A DNA stretch of 64,000 nt from Liolophura sinensis (taxonomy: Eukaryota > Mollusca > Polyplacophora > Chitonida > Chitonidae): the NCBI RefSeq assembly GCF_032854445.1, contig NC_088295.1, positions 55,349,249 to 55,413,248 of the forward strand, in the 5' to 3' direction. The position numbers were made by a program, and so were the translations under genes. Below the pieces are notes generated by a model. It did not search any database and had not been told where the DNA came from. It saw nothing but the letters and a program-made list of their open reading frames with translations. Below are positions 1 through 12,636 of the stretch, one piece after another (the stretch's first letter is position 1; every line of letters starts with the position of its first letter).

Positions 1-138
1 TTATAATAATGCAAATTGTGAATTGGTCAACACACAATAACAGATAGAGATAATGCTGTCCTCATGTTTTTTTTGTCACTTAAACTGAATGTCAGTATAA
101 TGGTGAAAATCTTTGTTTAATATTTACCCTTAGCAAAT

Positions 139-270
139 GTTCGCAGATGTTCGTTGGTTTCAACCCAGTCTCTGCTCGGTTTTCTCACATCATAATGCTG
201 GTGGTCATTATATAAATGAAATGTTCTTGAGTGCGACTTAAAACCCTAATCAAAAAATAATGAAGTTTAG
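139..270 (+). mobile_element. SINE remnant, same family as 26821-27085 (3' body and tail)
   Basis: Shares the CATAATGCTGG core, the ATGAAATGTTCTTGAGTG segment and the AAACCCTAATCAAA tail with the full element, at moderate divergence. The tRNA-like head is missing. Confidence 0.7.
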
Positions 271-1065
271 TGGAAATAAAATATTCTCCTGGGTTTACAG
301 TACTGATGGGGGGAGGGGGTAGCTTGAGATTCAGTTGTGATCGTCATATGTGGTTCAGAACACATTTCTTTCCTTAGAACAGTTGACATGCGTCAATTTC
401 TATTTGAGTAGTACCCTGAGATTGTTTGGATTCTCTATTACATTCTTATTGTGGCATCGTCAGATCTTCTCGTTTCAGAGATGAACATTTCCAGTTTACT
501 TAAGTGATAACCTTTCAGATGCCCTCAAACTCTAAAGGTTTTTATGTGGTACTTGCTGCTGTGCAATCAAGAATTTTAGTTTAAAAGCAATCTGGATTTT
601 TCCAAGGATGCCCCAGTGAGAGCACTCTAGAACACCTGCTGTTGCAGAAACGCTGCCCTGTGGAGTCAATTGCTGATCAACGAGGCCAGATGCCATTAGA
701 ATGGCATAACCAAATTCTCCATGGCAGTGGTGAACATAAGAAACTGCTTGAGTAAATATGTTTTGGGGCTTCTGTACATAAAAGTTTGTTTTTGGGCCAT
801 GATGATGAGCTGAAGTTCTTGAATACTACAGCTTTCTTAGAACTGGATTGATTTTTCTATTGGCCATTGCTCGAGCATGGAAGGAAAACATCCCCTTAGT
901 GCTGTGCTCTTGTGGAATAAGCCGTCAAAGATGGAGCCGCGGCAGAAGCGTGATCCACGGTTAATTTTATGAGGTTCGCTCATCGCGAGTGGCAGGAGGC
1001 TGATCGTGAAGTTGTTGGCCAATGGGGAATCAGCGGGCAACATTCATCTCTGCGAAACTCTGGTC

Positions 1066-1075
1066 TGATTGATTA
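1066..1075 (+). promoter_or_regulatory. PBX/HOX-like site in a GC-richer island
   Basis: TGATTGATTA resembles the PBX-HOX composite consensus. It lies in the island at about 840-1290 left of the arrestin exons. Confidence 0.3.
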
Positions 1076-1536
1076 CATATATCAGCCTCAGGAAGAGCCC
1101 CTGGCGGGGCGGATGTCTCCATATATATGACAGCAGATCACGCACTGATACTCCAGCAATCAATGCGCTATGCCAGACGCAAGTCTTCTCATTAAAAGAA
1201 ATGATCCGAGAGATTGCCCCAGAATTGTTACAGCTCGTCTAAACCATTCATTAGGACAAGTTTTATGGTCTTGGGGACTATATCCGACAAGTAATGCATC
1301 ATGAAGTCTTTCTGTGCTACGGCCAGGTCACCATGACATTTACTCTTATTGTTGTGTTAGATTTATATTTTCATGAGAGATAGATTATGCTGTGCCAGAT
1401 CTAAAATATTTCGTTCATGATAGATGAAAATTGCACAACGTTGCAAACTTACTTTAACATGGATGAAAAAGTTATTTCACAATGAAAAAAACTCCAAATA
1501 CAGGCTAACCATTTGTTGTCGGCTTTAACATTTTAT

Positions 1537-1890
1537 CGATTTTCTCCAATTCAAATGCATTTTTATAATATCATTTATAAAATAGTCAGTGGCAGTTTCA
1601 TGTGTTTTTTTTTTTTTTTTTTTTTTTTTGACAAGTTTTAGGTGTCGTTCGCTTCTCTTTGTATCGATTTTCTCCAGTTTAAATTTATTTTTGGTAATGT
1701 CATTTATAAAAAGAATCACTTCCAGTTTTATGTGGTTTATTAGACAAGTTTCAGGTGCCCTTCACTTCTCTTTTTATTGATTTTCTCCGGTTTAAATTTA
1801 TTTTTGGCAATGTCATTTATAAAAATAATCAGTTACAGCTTCTTATGGTTTATTTGACAAGTTTCATGTGTCGTTGGCTATTCATTTATT
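1537..1890 (+). repeat. Three tandem copies of a ~113-bp unit
   Basis: Units start at 1537, 1665 and 1778 with GATTTTCTCCRRTTYAAAT, and each contains ATCATTTATAAAA or GTCATTTATAAAA and GACAAGTTTYABGTG. The first unit is lengthened by a T run at about 1604-1630. Short open frames on both strands here are by-products of the repeat. Confidence 0.9.
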
Positions 1891-2661
1891 GTTATTGTTT
1901 CCCAAAGTACCGGGTATTATCAGCATGGTTTTCCTGAGGGGAGGATGTTGAAAATGTAGTGCAGACTTACTGACCCGGCAAATGAAAGAAGAAGTTGGTA
2001 ATTTCCTGGTACATTGAGGGCAGACACTTGTTTGGCATTTTGAATAATTTGGTAGCTGGCCATAGCTCCAGGTAACCTGACTGGCAAGATAGTTCAGAAA
2101 GCTAACTGTCTGTTGAAATAATGATGGATTATGGGATAGCTGGGCAAGCCTGTCTCTTCAGGTTCTATCATTTACCTCATGGCACTACCGTACATACCTG
2201 AAAATTGGTTGCAAGAATGTTTTTATTAAAGTTGTTGCAGATACATTATCACTTTCTTGAGAATTTCATTTTTGAAGACAGCAAGTATCCAGCTCTGTGT
2301 TGAGCAGATAATACTGTTTACTCATGCAGAATGCTTAGGTACTGTTATCTGCTGCTAGTCTCTCAGCAAGCAATCCCAAAAAGTTAAAACTGGGTTGATT
2401 ACATGCATGTGTTTGTTTATTTTAGTAGTGGATAACCTCCTGTCTATTTTGTCAACAAGTTTGATAATTTTGTTTAGTCTGAGATGCCCTCAGATTGACT
2501 CAACTTTTGATAAGGTGTTATTTGTGTGGTATCGTCTGGTATGTGTAAATGTGGAAATCCTTTGCACCTCAGAAATTCCACCTCACTCTTGCAATACACA
2601 CGTTTTTTTGTATGAGCCACATAAACGTGGAGTAATGAATTATTGTTGTTTTGCTTCTTCT

Positions 2662-3240
2662 AAGGAATTTAGCCTTTTCTAATGTACTATAGAAATGAGA
2701 ATCCATATTTTGAGTTATGATGACAAGCCAAGATGTATTTTCTTTTGATCAACTAAGGGCAAACATTGGTCATACCCATTTGACAAAGGAATCCCAATAT
2801 TGCATTGATTTTTCCATGGATTAAAAATAGATTAAATCAATACATTAGATATGTGTATGTAAAGTAATATGATTTCTGATTTTGAATATTTCATTTGCAC
2901 GTGAATAATTTAGTGATTGTGAGTGATTTATGGAAATTACAGTACAAGAAATGTTGCCTCACAAGGAATTCAGTGTTTTCTAAATTACTATTAAAATAGT
3001 AAGTCCATATGTTTTATGATGATGACAAACCAGCATTTTCTGCTGATGAACTAGGGGCAGACATTGATCCTGTGTGACACAGGAATTCCAGTGTTAGATA
3101 TTTTCACTGGATAATATTGTTTCATGAAGTCCATGGATTGAGGATGGATTAAATTTATGTACATAAGGCTATATGGTACATTGTTATGAATATTTTGTTT
3201 ACTAAAAACCTTATAGTGGAAAGTTTACAGAAATTACAAT
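2662..3240 (+). repeat. Diverged tandem duplication of a ~300-bp unit
   Basis: Unit 1 (about 2662-2960) and unit 2 (about 2963-3240) share AAGGAATTYAG, the TATGATGACAARCCA block, GAACTAGGGGCA versus CAACTAAGGGCA, CATGGATTAAAAATAGATTA versus ATGGATTGAGGATGGATTA, and GAAATTACA near their ends. The spacing is about 297-301 bp. Confidence 0.75.
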
Positions 3241-6200
3241 GTGTAAAATCATTAGTGCTGCTTGTATATTGAAATGTGTCTGAGGTTATTTTGGATTGTC
3301 TATGTGATGAGTGCATGGATATGTGATGTAAAGGTTTTACAGAGACAGCACCGCCATTGTGATGTTTTTGGAAGCTTGTGGATTAAATGAAATTAATTCT
3401 CGTAAAATTTTGTGTACAAATTCCTCTGGAAAAAAACGCTGTAGAGTACAGCAGAGAAAAATTTATAGATAAAATTTGTACAGTATATACCTGCCTGGCT
3501 TAGTGTGTAGCTAATTCATCTAATTAAGTATGGTACAGCAGATGAGTTTTTGATTATGTTTTGTTACCAATCTGAGATGGCTATGTTGACAGACATCTGT
3601 GCTACATGAAGTCCAAAAAGAAATGTACTGGAAACTCTGGTTTTATGGGAAAACTTAGCTCATTTGAAGTTGGAGACCATGTAAATGTGTGCTTCTCATT
3701 GAAAATTTCTTTGACTATTGATTAGTTATACTGTGGTCTTGAAGAGTATTCGTTTAGCCTTAATTTTCAATTCCTGAAACCAATTGACATTGGCGTGATC
3801 TTTAAGGAGGAAGAAGAGGAACATTGAAATATTTTTCATTTTTATCTCATCAGAACATGTGAGAAATGGTGATGCATTTGAAATTTGTTTACTGATAAAA
3901 TGGAGAAAAAATATTATTTATGCGGGAAAAGAATGTTGTGTAGATTTTGATTGATTTCATTTGGACATTAATAGCACTGTTGCCCACTCAGCGTAAGTGA
4001 TTTCACTCTCTCCAGACATCAGATGAAAACCCATCAGACATTTCTCATGTCAATAATTTTCTCTTTCAGCGTAAAAAAAAAATTGAATCAAGAAATAAAC
4101 ACATAAAAAGCCATAGACGCTTCAGTAAATTCAACACACATTGCCCGGAAAGATTTTTTCCCAGCACAGTTTTGGCAGGCGAAGTTTCTGTATTAGCATC
4201 AGACCAGCAAATTGTCGGTAATGTGACTGACAGGCTAAAAATGTCCCTTAAAAGCATGCACGGTCAGATAAAACAAGCACTTCCCCAACAGTAAAGCCCG
4301 AAGGATGGAAGGTACAGTACCAGTAGCATGATTGTCCAGCCTCTTGGCCATTCTTTATCCCATGAATGCTCATCGCGCTGTCTAATGGACTGTCTTGAAA
4401 GCTCATTGGTTAGAACATGTATATCAAAGATGTGAGAAACAAAGCAAAACTTTTCTAGCGCCTAACTTGGCAGGAAATACAAGATACTTTTGTTGGGTTG
4501 CATTGTATAAATAGACACTGTAGGCATGGGTCAGTATTTATAGAAATGACAATGGTAGTATGACGTTATGATACTCCATATCAGTGGCTCTCAGTGCTTT
4601 GAAGAGAACACATTAAAGAAGCTTAGAATCTTTCCTGACCAGGCTTAATGAGCTGGTGTTGTGATCACAATGTTAATTTGTGGAATGTAAATATGTAAAC
4701 AAATTTCCTAAAGATTTTCAGTCCATTCTGTGATACATTGTATATGTAAAGCCTTAAATTTGACCCCCAGCCTCAGGTAAACTTTGTGCCATCTTATCAA
4801 AGATTTTCGCTTATTTATATTAGGTCATTTTGATGACATCCAAAAATTGAACATAACATGCAGTTGTCCCCATAGATACATACATATTTTTGTCATTCGG
4901 TATATGAATCTGCTTATATCTAAAATTATATTATATAATAGACCCTATAGCCCTCTTCCAATCCTGTAGCTGAATATACCAGTAGTTAGGACTTTAAATT
5001 GGCAGTTGAGTACTCTCAGTTGGTGATCATGATACAAGTTTGAATGTGCAGGGCGTTCCAAATATCAGTATAGTGTGGCTGGTGGAATGTCATGTCTGCT
5101 GTCTTGCTACTGCTAGTAACTGTGGAATCTAGTAACATGACATTAAATTCAAGCAAACGAGGAATTATTTATTGTGCATTTCTTTCATTGATAGTTGTCA
5201 TTAGGGTGAAAAACCTGGAAATATATACTTTGCCATAATTGGTAGGATTTCCTGTTGAGTTTATATTTAACATTTAATAGTGGCATAGCATACAGTCATG
5301 CAGCAGATTAGGAAATGTCATAGATTTCAAATACTGCCATGTATTTATTTTATCATTATTGTATTGGGCATTAAACTGTGAATGGATTATTTAACTCTTG
5401 AAAACGTGTTATGCAAAGTGCCAACTTGATCTAGTCAAGTGGTGAAGCAGGTTGTAGAATTTGGCCTCAAGTTGAAAATCGGAAAATGTGGAAATTAGTG
5501 AGTCTTACCTTGTAACCAAAAAGTGCTCAGTTGGACTTCAATGAAGGTTCACTGATCTAAGTTTGTGGTTCAGTATATTTTTACATATTAAAGTGTGAAC
5601 AGCATCCCTATCAATTTGTAAATGCAAAACTACAAGTATTGTTAAGTTGTTTCTGCTGATTATCACTTGAGGACACTTAAATCAGCGTGGTTTACAGTGT
5701 TAGTAAAGTTAACCAACCATGGGATATATATATATTATGTGATGGATGTTCTGGGCATTGTTAGATAGTGTGGGTAGTAACGATTACCATGTCCCTGATT
5801 CTCTGGAAATGAGAGTGTTCGGTGCGAACTGAAGGTGTATCGCTCAGTGAGAATGAAAGCTGATTCAACATACATGTACCTCCAGCCTCCCGCCCCAATC
5901 CCCTGTCAGACAGTCTTTAGTTGTAAGAATAACAGGTATCCTTATCCGTTGCTGAGAAACTTCATCTGGACACGTAATAACACTGATTTCCTGTCTATCG
6001 CATTCATTTATTTTTTCACCGATCAAATTCTATGTATCTAGGTGAGTTTGGAACAAGCCTTGTGTATAATTGTCTGTTTTGATAAGTATAACAGATCAGA
6101 TGATAGAAATGCATCGTAGGATTCTGCCAAGAACTATTCTGTACATGCATTTGCATTCATTCACTGGTGCTTCAAATGCCCCTTTTATTAAATGGCAGGT

Positions 6201-6319
6201 GTTCATAGTGATGAATTGCTTAAGACTGTCAGGAGAAGGGAAGTAAGCATTGAAAGTTTATCTTGAGTAACATGGCAGGGTTATGTCCCTTTACAAAGAA
6301 TTTATCTGGATCAATAAAT

Positions 6320-6455
6320 AAATCATGATAGTTTTAGAAAATCATATATTTGTTGAAAAATAAATCATGGAAGTTTTACAATTGAAAATCATATATTTAT
6401 TCAAACATAAATCGAGGTAGTTTTACTATTGAAAATCATATATTTGTTAAAAGAA
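6320..6455 (+). repeat. Three-copy minisatellite, ~42-47-bp unit
   Basis: Each unit begins AAATCRWGRWAGTTTTA and ends AAAATCATATATTTRTT; starts are at about 6320, 6362 and 6409. Confidence 0.85.
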
Positions 6456-6780
6456 AGGACAGTTGTGAATTATAGCTGCTGTTTTCTTTTCCCACTTGGA
6501 AGTCCATGTTTTGGAAGTGACCTTTTATATTTGTAGTCTTTGCTTCATAGAAACTGCAGACTTTGTAATGAAGTTATATTGTTAATTGTCTTCATGACTA
6601 CTTTTAATTTCAGAATTTGTGACTCTTGTGAATTAGAGTAAAAGTTAAGGGTATTTCATAAAGTACTTTGTGTATTGAGAAGTTTTTGCATTCATGTCTC
6701 GTACAGGTGAGCTGTTTGGTAGCCTGTTGTATGCAACAGACAGCTTGATGAAAAAAAAACGTGTGTTTTGTGTGTTTCAG

Positions 6781-6963
6781 AACATCACCTACTACTCGTA
6801 TAGAGGGCGCTTCACAGAGACGATTGTGCTGGTGACGATCCACAAGGGGAGTATCTCTCCACGCGGCAAACAGACCTGGCATGGAGAGTTACTTAGCATT
6901 CCCTCTGTCCCACCCTCTCATCTCCGCGGCTGCAAAATCATAGACTGTCAGTATATTCTAGAG
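6781..6963 (+). CDS. Alpha-arrestin (ARRDC-like), exon of the arrestin C domain
   Basis: 61 codons in phase 0/0, preceded by a pyrimidine-rich acceptor ending CAG at 6780 and followed by donor GTGAGC. It encodes NITYYSYRGRFTETIVLVTI, then HKGSISPRGKQTWHGELLS and IPSVPPSHLRGCKIIDCQY, ending ILE. The pattern of Ile-Pro, Pro-Pro-Ser, Cys-x-Ile-Ile and a Tyr-x-Leu strand is that of the arrestin C domain in ARRDC proteins (human ARRDC3: LQIPPVSPSILDCSIIRVEY). Family members act as trafficking adaptors linking membrane receptors to ubiquitin ligases. Earlier exons (N domain and start) were not found between 1 and 6780 and probably lie left of the window. Confidence 0.85.
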
Positions 6964-7523
6964 GTGAGCATGCATCCTTTGTCGTAAATTCCAGTCAGCT
7001 TTGCTGGCAGTGATAAAACATGGCTTAGTCAACAGGGATGTGTTCTGAGCTATTTTGGTACTACTGGCTGGTATGGACCCCCAAACTCTCCCCATAAATA
7101 ATGTGATTGTCTCTAAAAATAATGACTACAGAGGCAGTCTCAAGTGATTTTCCCTAAGGTTTTCGTCTAACCTTTACCATTGCCACAAAAGGACAAGTGA
7201 GGAGAATATAAGTAAAGTTCGGATGTGTGAACTGCCAATCATCAAATTCAGCAGAATTTTATTTTGTGTGATTTACAATTCGGCGAGATTCATATAAGAT
7301 ATATGAACATTCTCCCACCCTTAAAACTGATGACAATGAAAAATTGTAGAATGTTAAATAACGGTGAAATAAACATGAAGCAAGGACTGCCTTGTGGAAT
7401 CTATCTTTTCATTAACTTAATGTTCCTTATTTTGACTGATAAATTTTTTATGTGTCCATTGATTATGTAATTGTTGTGGATATAGTCAGGTTGTTTTACG
7501 ATGAGGAAAAAAATGTTTTGCAG
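6964..7523 (+). other. Intron of the arrestin gene
   Basis: 560 bp, GTGAGC to TTTTGCAG, phase 0. No repeats or further features seen. Confidence 0.85.
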
Positions 7524-7790
7524 CTTTCCATCAAGCCATCTGGACTGGCCAGAAAAATCAAACTTCCGTTAGACATCCTGATCGGCACGGTGCAGTTGCA
7601 GGACGCACAGATGCGGCGGGTGTCTTACCACCCACTGCCCTCACCCCCCTCCCCCACAGACTCCTCCACCCCCTTCTTCCCCATGTTCTACGACACCTCA
7701 TCAGACAAAGTGTTCCTGACAGACAGCTCCCTGCTACAGCACATGCTACCCACAGCCCCACCCTGGGAGGAAGATGATGACATCCCCTGA
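7524..7790 (+). CDS. Alpha-arrestin (ARRDC-like), last coding exon
   Basis: Acceptor CAG at 7521-7523; 88 codons and stop TGA at 7788-7790. It continues the arrestin C domain with LSIKPSGLARKIKLPLDILI and GTVQLQ, matching the LxLPLVIGTIPL strand of ARRDC proteins. A Pro/Ser-rich tail (SPPSPTDSSTPFFPMFYDT) and an acidic end (PTAPPWEEDDDIP) follow. The PPxY motifs that usually recruit NEDD4-type ligases are absent from this tail; PPW is the nearest match. The subfamily cannot be assigned from the C-terminal 149 residues. Confidence 0.85.
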   Translation, partial: LSIKPSGLARKIKLPLDILIGTVQLQDAQMRRVSYHPLPSPPSPTDSSTPFFPMFYDTSSDKVFLTDSSLLQHMLPTAPPWEEDDDIP

Positions 7791-8060
7791 GGGGTAACAA
7801 CCTCACTACAGATGCACACAACATACTCTGTGGTAAGATTGGGGACAGAAGGTGTACATAAATATCACTTCTTTTAGTGGCATTTAGAAGTTGAGTGGAC
7901 AAAGACTCAGCTATATCGTATTACTCTATATACAATTGACATAATATGTCAGTATTATATTACTCTGTAAACCAACATTGTGAAGTGTCAATCACTTGAT
8001 AACATTACAGGCACCAACATGAAAATATTGTGTGAATAAATTATGAACTTGTTATCCGTA
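7791..8060 (+). other. 3' UTR of the arrestin gene (minimum extent)
   Basis: Sequence after the TGA with a candidate poly(A) signal AATAAA at 8034-8039. Further signals downstream, such as AATAAA near 9345, would allow a longer UTR. The true end cannot be fixed from sequence. Confidence 0.4.
8034..8039 (+). terminator. Candidate polyadenylation signal of the arrestin gene
   Basis: First canonical AATAAA after the stop codon, 244 bp downstream. Such hexamers are common by chance in AT-rich DNA. Confidence 0.35.
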
Positions 8061-11000
8061 AGTCATAGCACTTTTTTCTGTGAGTAGTTTTTAGCTCTCC
8101 TGTATAATGCACAGCAGGAGCCATTTTCCAAGCATCAGCATTAAAACAGGTAATGAGAGTGTAAGAATATTTGTACTATACTGGTCTAATCATACCTAAG
8201 CACCGATGGCAACATTCAGAGAAGGGAACATGCAAAAATCATAGGAATATATGCATATGATTATGTATATATAATGAATTTGAATCCCTGTCATGTCATG
8301 GAAAATATATGAATATGGTGTTACACAGAAATCAGTTGAAATTGAATGTCATGACATATTTAGTGTTAATGTAAATGGCAAGGGTGGTACTTCATGCATT
8401 GACTTCAAGCACATAGTGATACCTGTGCGAAACCACTCTCTGGCTTATGTAAATGACTCCTGTGACTGTACCAGTGAAATATTATTGATTTGTCTTTCTG
8501 GTTTCAGGTGGAGGCAATCTTCCAAGTGGGTCCAGCAAAAATACCATATCATTACATAACCAGACTTGCCAAAATGTTATTCGTGTTATGACTTGGGTGC
8601 CAGTTATCTCCCTTACTGGCTGGTGACTGTTTTCGCTCTGCTGCCTCTCGCTTATGCTTACTACGCTGCATCAGTGCCATGGGTGTGCTAACAAGGAAAG
8701 AAATGGACCTTCAGAATGGGACGATTTTTTTGTATTCCTTGGGATCATATGTACAGTGTTATGAATGTTGAATACATCAGAAGTGCTTTTGACGCCTGCT
8801 AGTCAAGACAGCTGTGAAGTTAAAGCTGTTGTTAAAGGACTTATATGGTGTCAGAGGAAAAGGCTGACAGTGCTAAGGTTGTGGTTCGGGCAAAAGATTT
8901 GTGGAAACCATATTGTCAGACTTGTGCTGAGACGAGAGAAGGAATGTGGCTGTGAAATGTGTGCGAGATGTGTGACTCACTGACTGACTGACTATTTATG
9001 CAAAGGGAGGTAACCCCTGGTGAGGAGAGGAGAAGACGTTACTAGGATGTGTACATAGAAAGCCAGGTGTGATGTGATGTTTTCTAATTGATTTACGAGA
9101 TTTTTTAAAAGTCCCAGACTGAACAGCAATTTAATATCCTATATAATTATATTTAGGTGTCTCTTGTTTTAAATGATCATGAAACCTATCTATGACATAC
9201 GTGTTTAAATAATTGTCAACTGAAATTTGGAGTAAAAGTATGAAAAAGAAAACAAAGCATTGTGAAGTGTAAAAGTAGGTGAGACATTTCTCAAAGGTTG
9301 TCTTTTTTTTTTTTTTTCATAATACAATGTCATGCTTCTACAAAAAAATAAATAATTGTGTTTTAGTATTTTAAACAGAAGGAATTTACTGTTATGTTAT
9401 TTGGTTTGGAAAGTACACAATTTTTAGAGTGTAGTACATGTATGTATGGAATCTTTGGCTGCAGAAAACCCTTGTTTATTGTTCTCATCCAGGTCTTGGA
9501 TTTATACAGATGTTAACAACTTTTATGCTGCCACAGGTTATACGTCTTGGTCAGTAGCTGGTCTCTCTGGCTGTATTACAATCATTTTATGTCTTGTCTC
9601 TGAGCACATCTCTTTCATTAACAGATTGTTTGGTCCTTTTTCTGGAATTTCTGTGAAATTCCAGTCGATGGTAAATTGGACTGTTTTATCATACTCGTAA
9701 GTTTGCCAGCAAGGTTATATGTCAGACAGTCTAAATGTGAATGTACGATAAAATATTTTTGACTCTGCTGTAACTTGTAACTACTTATAATCCAAACTTT
9801 CCAAGAAAAAAAAAACAGTTGATTATGTTTTATGAGAAACATTTTGACCCTTTCAGTATATTGGATTTTTTTCTATTGCAATCCTTGGAGGAATCTCTTT
9901 TGTGAACATTTAAGAGTTAAAGGAAAAATTTTCTTGGATATTGTACATGTATGCATCAGTACCTTCAGGGTTAGCTCAATATTTTCAATGAAAAAAACAT
10001 CAAAATTAGTTCTGGAGTGATTTTGTAATGCAAAGTTGTTAAGGAGAAGTCTGGCCTTGTTTTGTTAGTTTTCATATCCATGAAAACTGGTAACCCTTGA
10101 ACATGTAGGCTAAAATCATTCATACTGTTAAATCAGTGTTTTGTGCACATTAAGTGGGCAGAAAGTCTTGACATTTACATATGTCCCGCATATAAACAGT
10201 ATTTTCCATGTTATGATTGAATCTCTGGAGCTGTAGTGCTCAACTGCTACATGACAGCATTTTTGTTTAACTGTGGAGAAAGCACAGAAATGGAGACTTG
10301 ATGGGCCTATACTATGCTCCCTCCCGTTTGAGTGTGTCATGGCTTGCATCAAGGTGGTAGTGCTTGTAGTCTAAGTAAAAGATGTGACACAGAACATGCA
10401 GGATACTACAGATAATAAGATAGAATTCAATGCCCATGGGACTTGTTTTGAGCAGGGAAGAGAGTCTCATTGAATACCTCGATTAGTGAAACATTTATTA
10501 AAAAACATATGGTTTTAGCATTTCTTTCTCATGGTTTTGTACTCAGATATTTTTGTATGCACCTGCCAAGATAATATCGTTTATTCTTAATACTGCTCAT
10601 GACCTGTGTTGAGATTTGTATATGTTTCAATTGGTTCAGAGTTCCTCAAGAATATGATATATTATGTAAATGCTGTGTATTGCCTATTTCCACAAAGAAT
10701 ATAAGCTCATTGGCATTTAATCATATATATTGTACTTTCCTAGCAGGAACCTAGGTATTCTTAAAATGGGACTGTTGTAGAAAACCTCAATATTCTTGGA
10801 TCATTGATGGGTTTTGTTTTTCGAGTTATTCCTGAAGAAAATGTAACAGGTTGCTTTTTTTGCAATGAAAACTTTGTGGTGTTTCGGACTGGAAGAAAAG
10901 ATACAGAATCTTTGCACAATTTCGTTTGAACGTGTGAAGGTGTCAATTCAGACAGTTTATTGACCGCTATGTCAGAACATTGTTACATCATATGGAATAC

Positions 11001-12636
11001 TAATGATGGTAGTAACAAGGGTAGTAATTCATTGTTATAGTGCATTTATGAATTACGACATATTTTGACACTTGATGTATGGCAGTTATATTGTTATAGT
11101 ACTTGTATACATGTAAGATGACATGCAACTCCAGTATATAGCACTTGTAACATTAATGACATTTGTGTATTTGTGTTCCTTGGACTACGTAAATGTTGTA
11201 TTTTTACTCTCATCAGCAAACCCATATTGTGTAGTTTGCATCATATATATCATGTGTATAATTTTACCATTTTTCATTTGTGCTATGGCTGTCACTTTCA
11301 TTTCTTAACCAACGATCGACCGGAAAGAAATTTCACTTGAGTTTAGTGGAGGTTCTCAGACACCGTTTTATGGCAAAGGGCTGGATTGCTTTGCCAGATT
11401 CACCAGCTGTTGAGCAGTCTTTTATTATGTTTTGAATTTTACCAGATCAGAAATATCCTTTGTCTTAAATCGTATTCATTTGCAACATTGTTCATGGTAC
11501 TAATTCATTTTCAAATTCCACAGAAATTTCACAAGTTAATACCAGTTTTCTGTTTAGAATGTGTCAATCAAAGGGAGTTAATTCATTCCAGATAGTTAGG
11601 TAAAACCTGATGTGCAGTAGAAGTATGTACATGTATGTATATAAAGTTCATTTGTCATTCTAACTAAGGCTGCTAAGCTGTAGATGGTTTTCAGCAGCAG
11701 TAAAACGCCAAGCTTATATTTTGGTCACTTATGTCATATTTACAATCAGACGTAAGTCGTCAGGATTGGCCTGAACAAGAAGTAGGTCTTTCACATAAAA
11801 AAATATTCTCATGATAATAATGCAAAATATGGATTGTGCACTAGTATAAAGAAAGTCCAGGAAGTTCAATGTTCTGAGTGAAATTGTCTTTGCTAGAGGG
11901 AGTTCATTTAGGATAGGAAGTGTTCACAGCAGGATGCAGAAAAGAGTAATTCAGCATGAGTATTTCCAATATGGTAATGAATGTATTGGATGCTCTTTAA
12001 GTAAGCATTTAAGCCTCTGCTTTTGTGTAGGAAGCTTGCCCTTAGTTACAGGGAATTTTCTTAACAGGCTTTTTGCTTTTTTACAAAACAATTTGCATTT
12101 AACTAGAAGCCATTCTTTAAGACTTGATAAGGAGGGTTACCATGGAAATTAAAATCCATGTAAGCTGTATGAATATGTACATGGAAAAATGTTAAAGCAA
12201 ACCTGATGAATTATGGTTTCTTTCTAAATGTCCGAGGATTTCATTTGTCTCTTGAATCAAGGAAGATTGAATTTGTTGTTAAAAGCTTGCCCTTAATTCA
12301 TTCAGATTTTTAGAGCTTTGTATTTTGCGATGGATGACATCTGATCCATAAGTACCCAGACATATACATACCTGTAAGCTGTCTAAATGTCCTGAGAAGC
12401 TTGTTACACAGCCAGATGCTGCTAGCTCTGTAGAACTTACATACTGTCCACTATACATGATTACACATACTTCTGAGCCACATTTCATTTTAACTATTTT
12501 GTTCTGTCTGTCTGAAAATGTCTCTAATAAATATATCATACAATAAATGATATCTGTGTCTTATTTTGTTGTTTGAAGGAACCGCAGACTTGAAGTTCCA
12601 TCATGTAGACTTATATGGAAACTTTCTAAGGACTTA

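Larger units (their letters stand above)
1..6780. other. Left flank or 5' introns of the arrestin gene; no exon recognised
   Basis: AT-rich noncoding DNA. Open frames up to 97 codons exist, but none shows a recognisable family or a convincing splice frame that would join the exon at 6781. It holds a SINE remnant (about 139-270), three tandem-repeat loci (1537-1890, 2662-3240, 6320-6455) and GC-richer islands at about 840-1290 and 3960-4480. Confidence 0.6.

Noticed and set aside
1525-1937. Several short frames of 60-64 codons on both strands
   Set aside because: They arise from the 113-bp tandem repeat and the T run.
2395-2682. 95-codon + strand open frame
   Set aside because: No recognised domain, AT-rich, overlaps the start of the 300-bp tandem duplication, and no splice frame joins it to the arrestin exon.
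9446-9700. 84-codon + strand open frame downstream of the arrestin gene
   Set aside because: No family resemblance; the composition matches the surrounding noncoding DNA.
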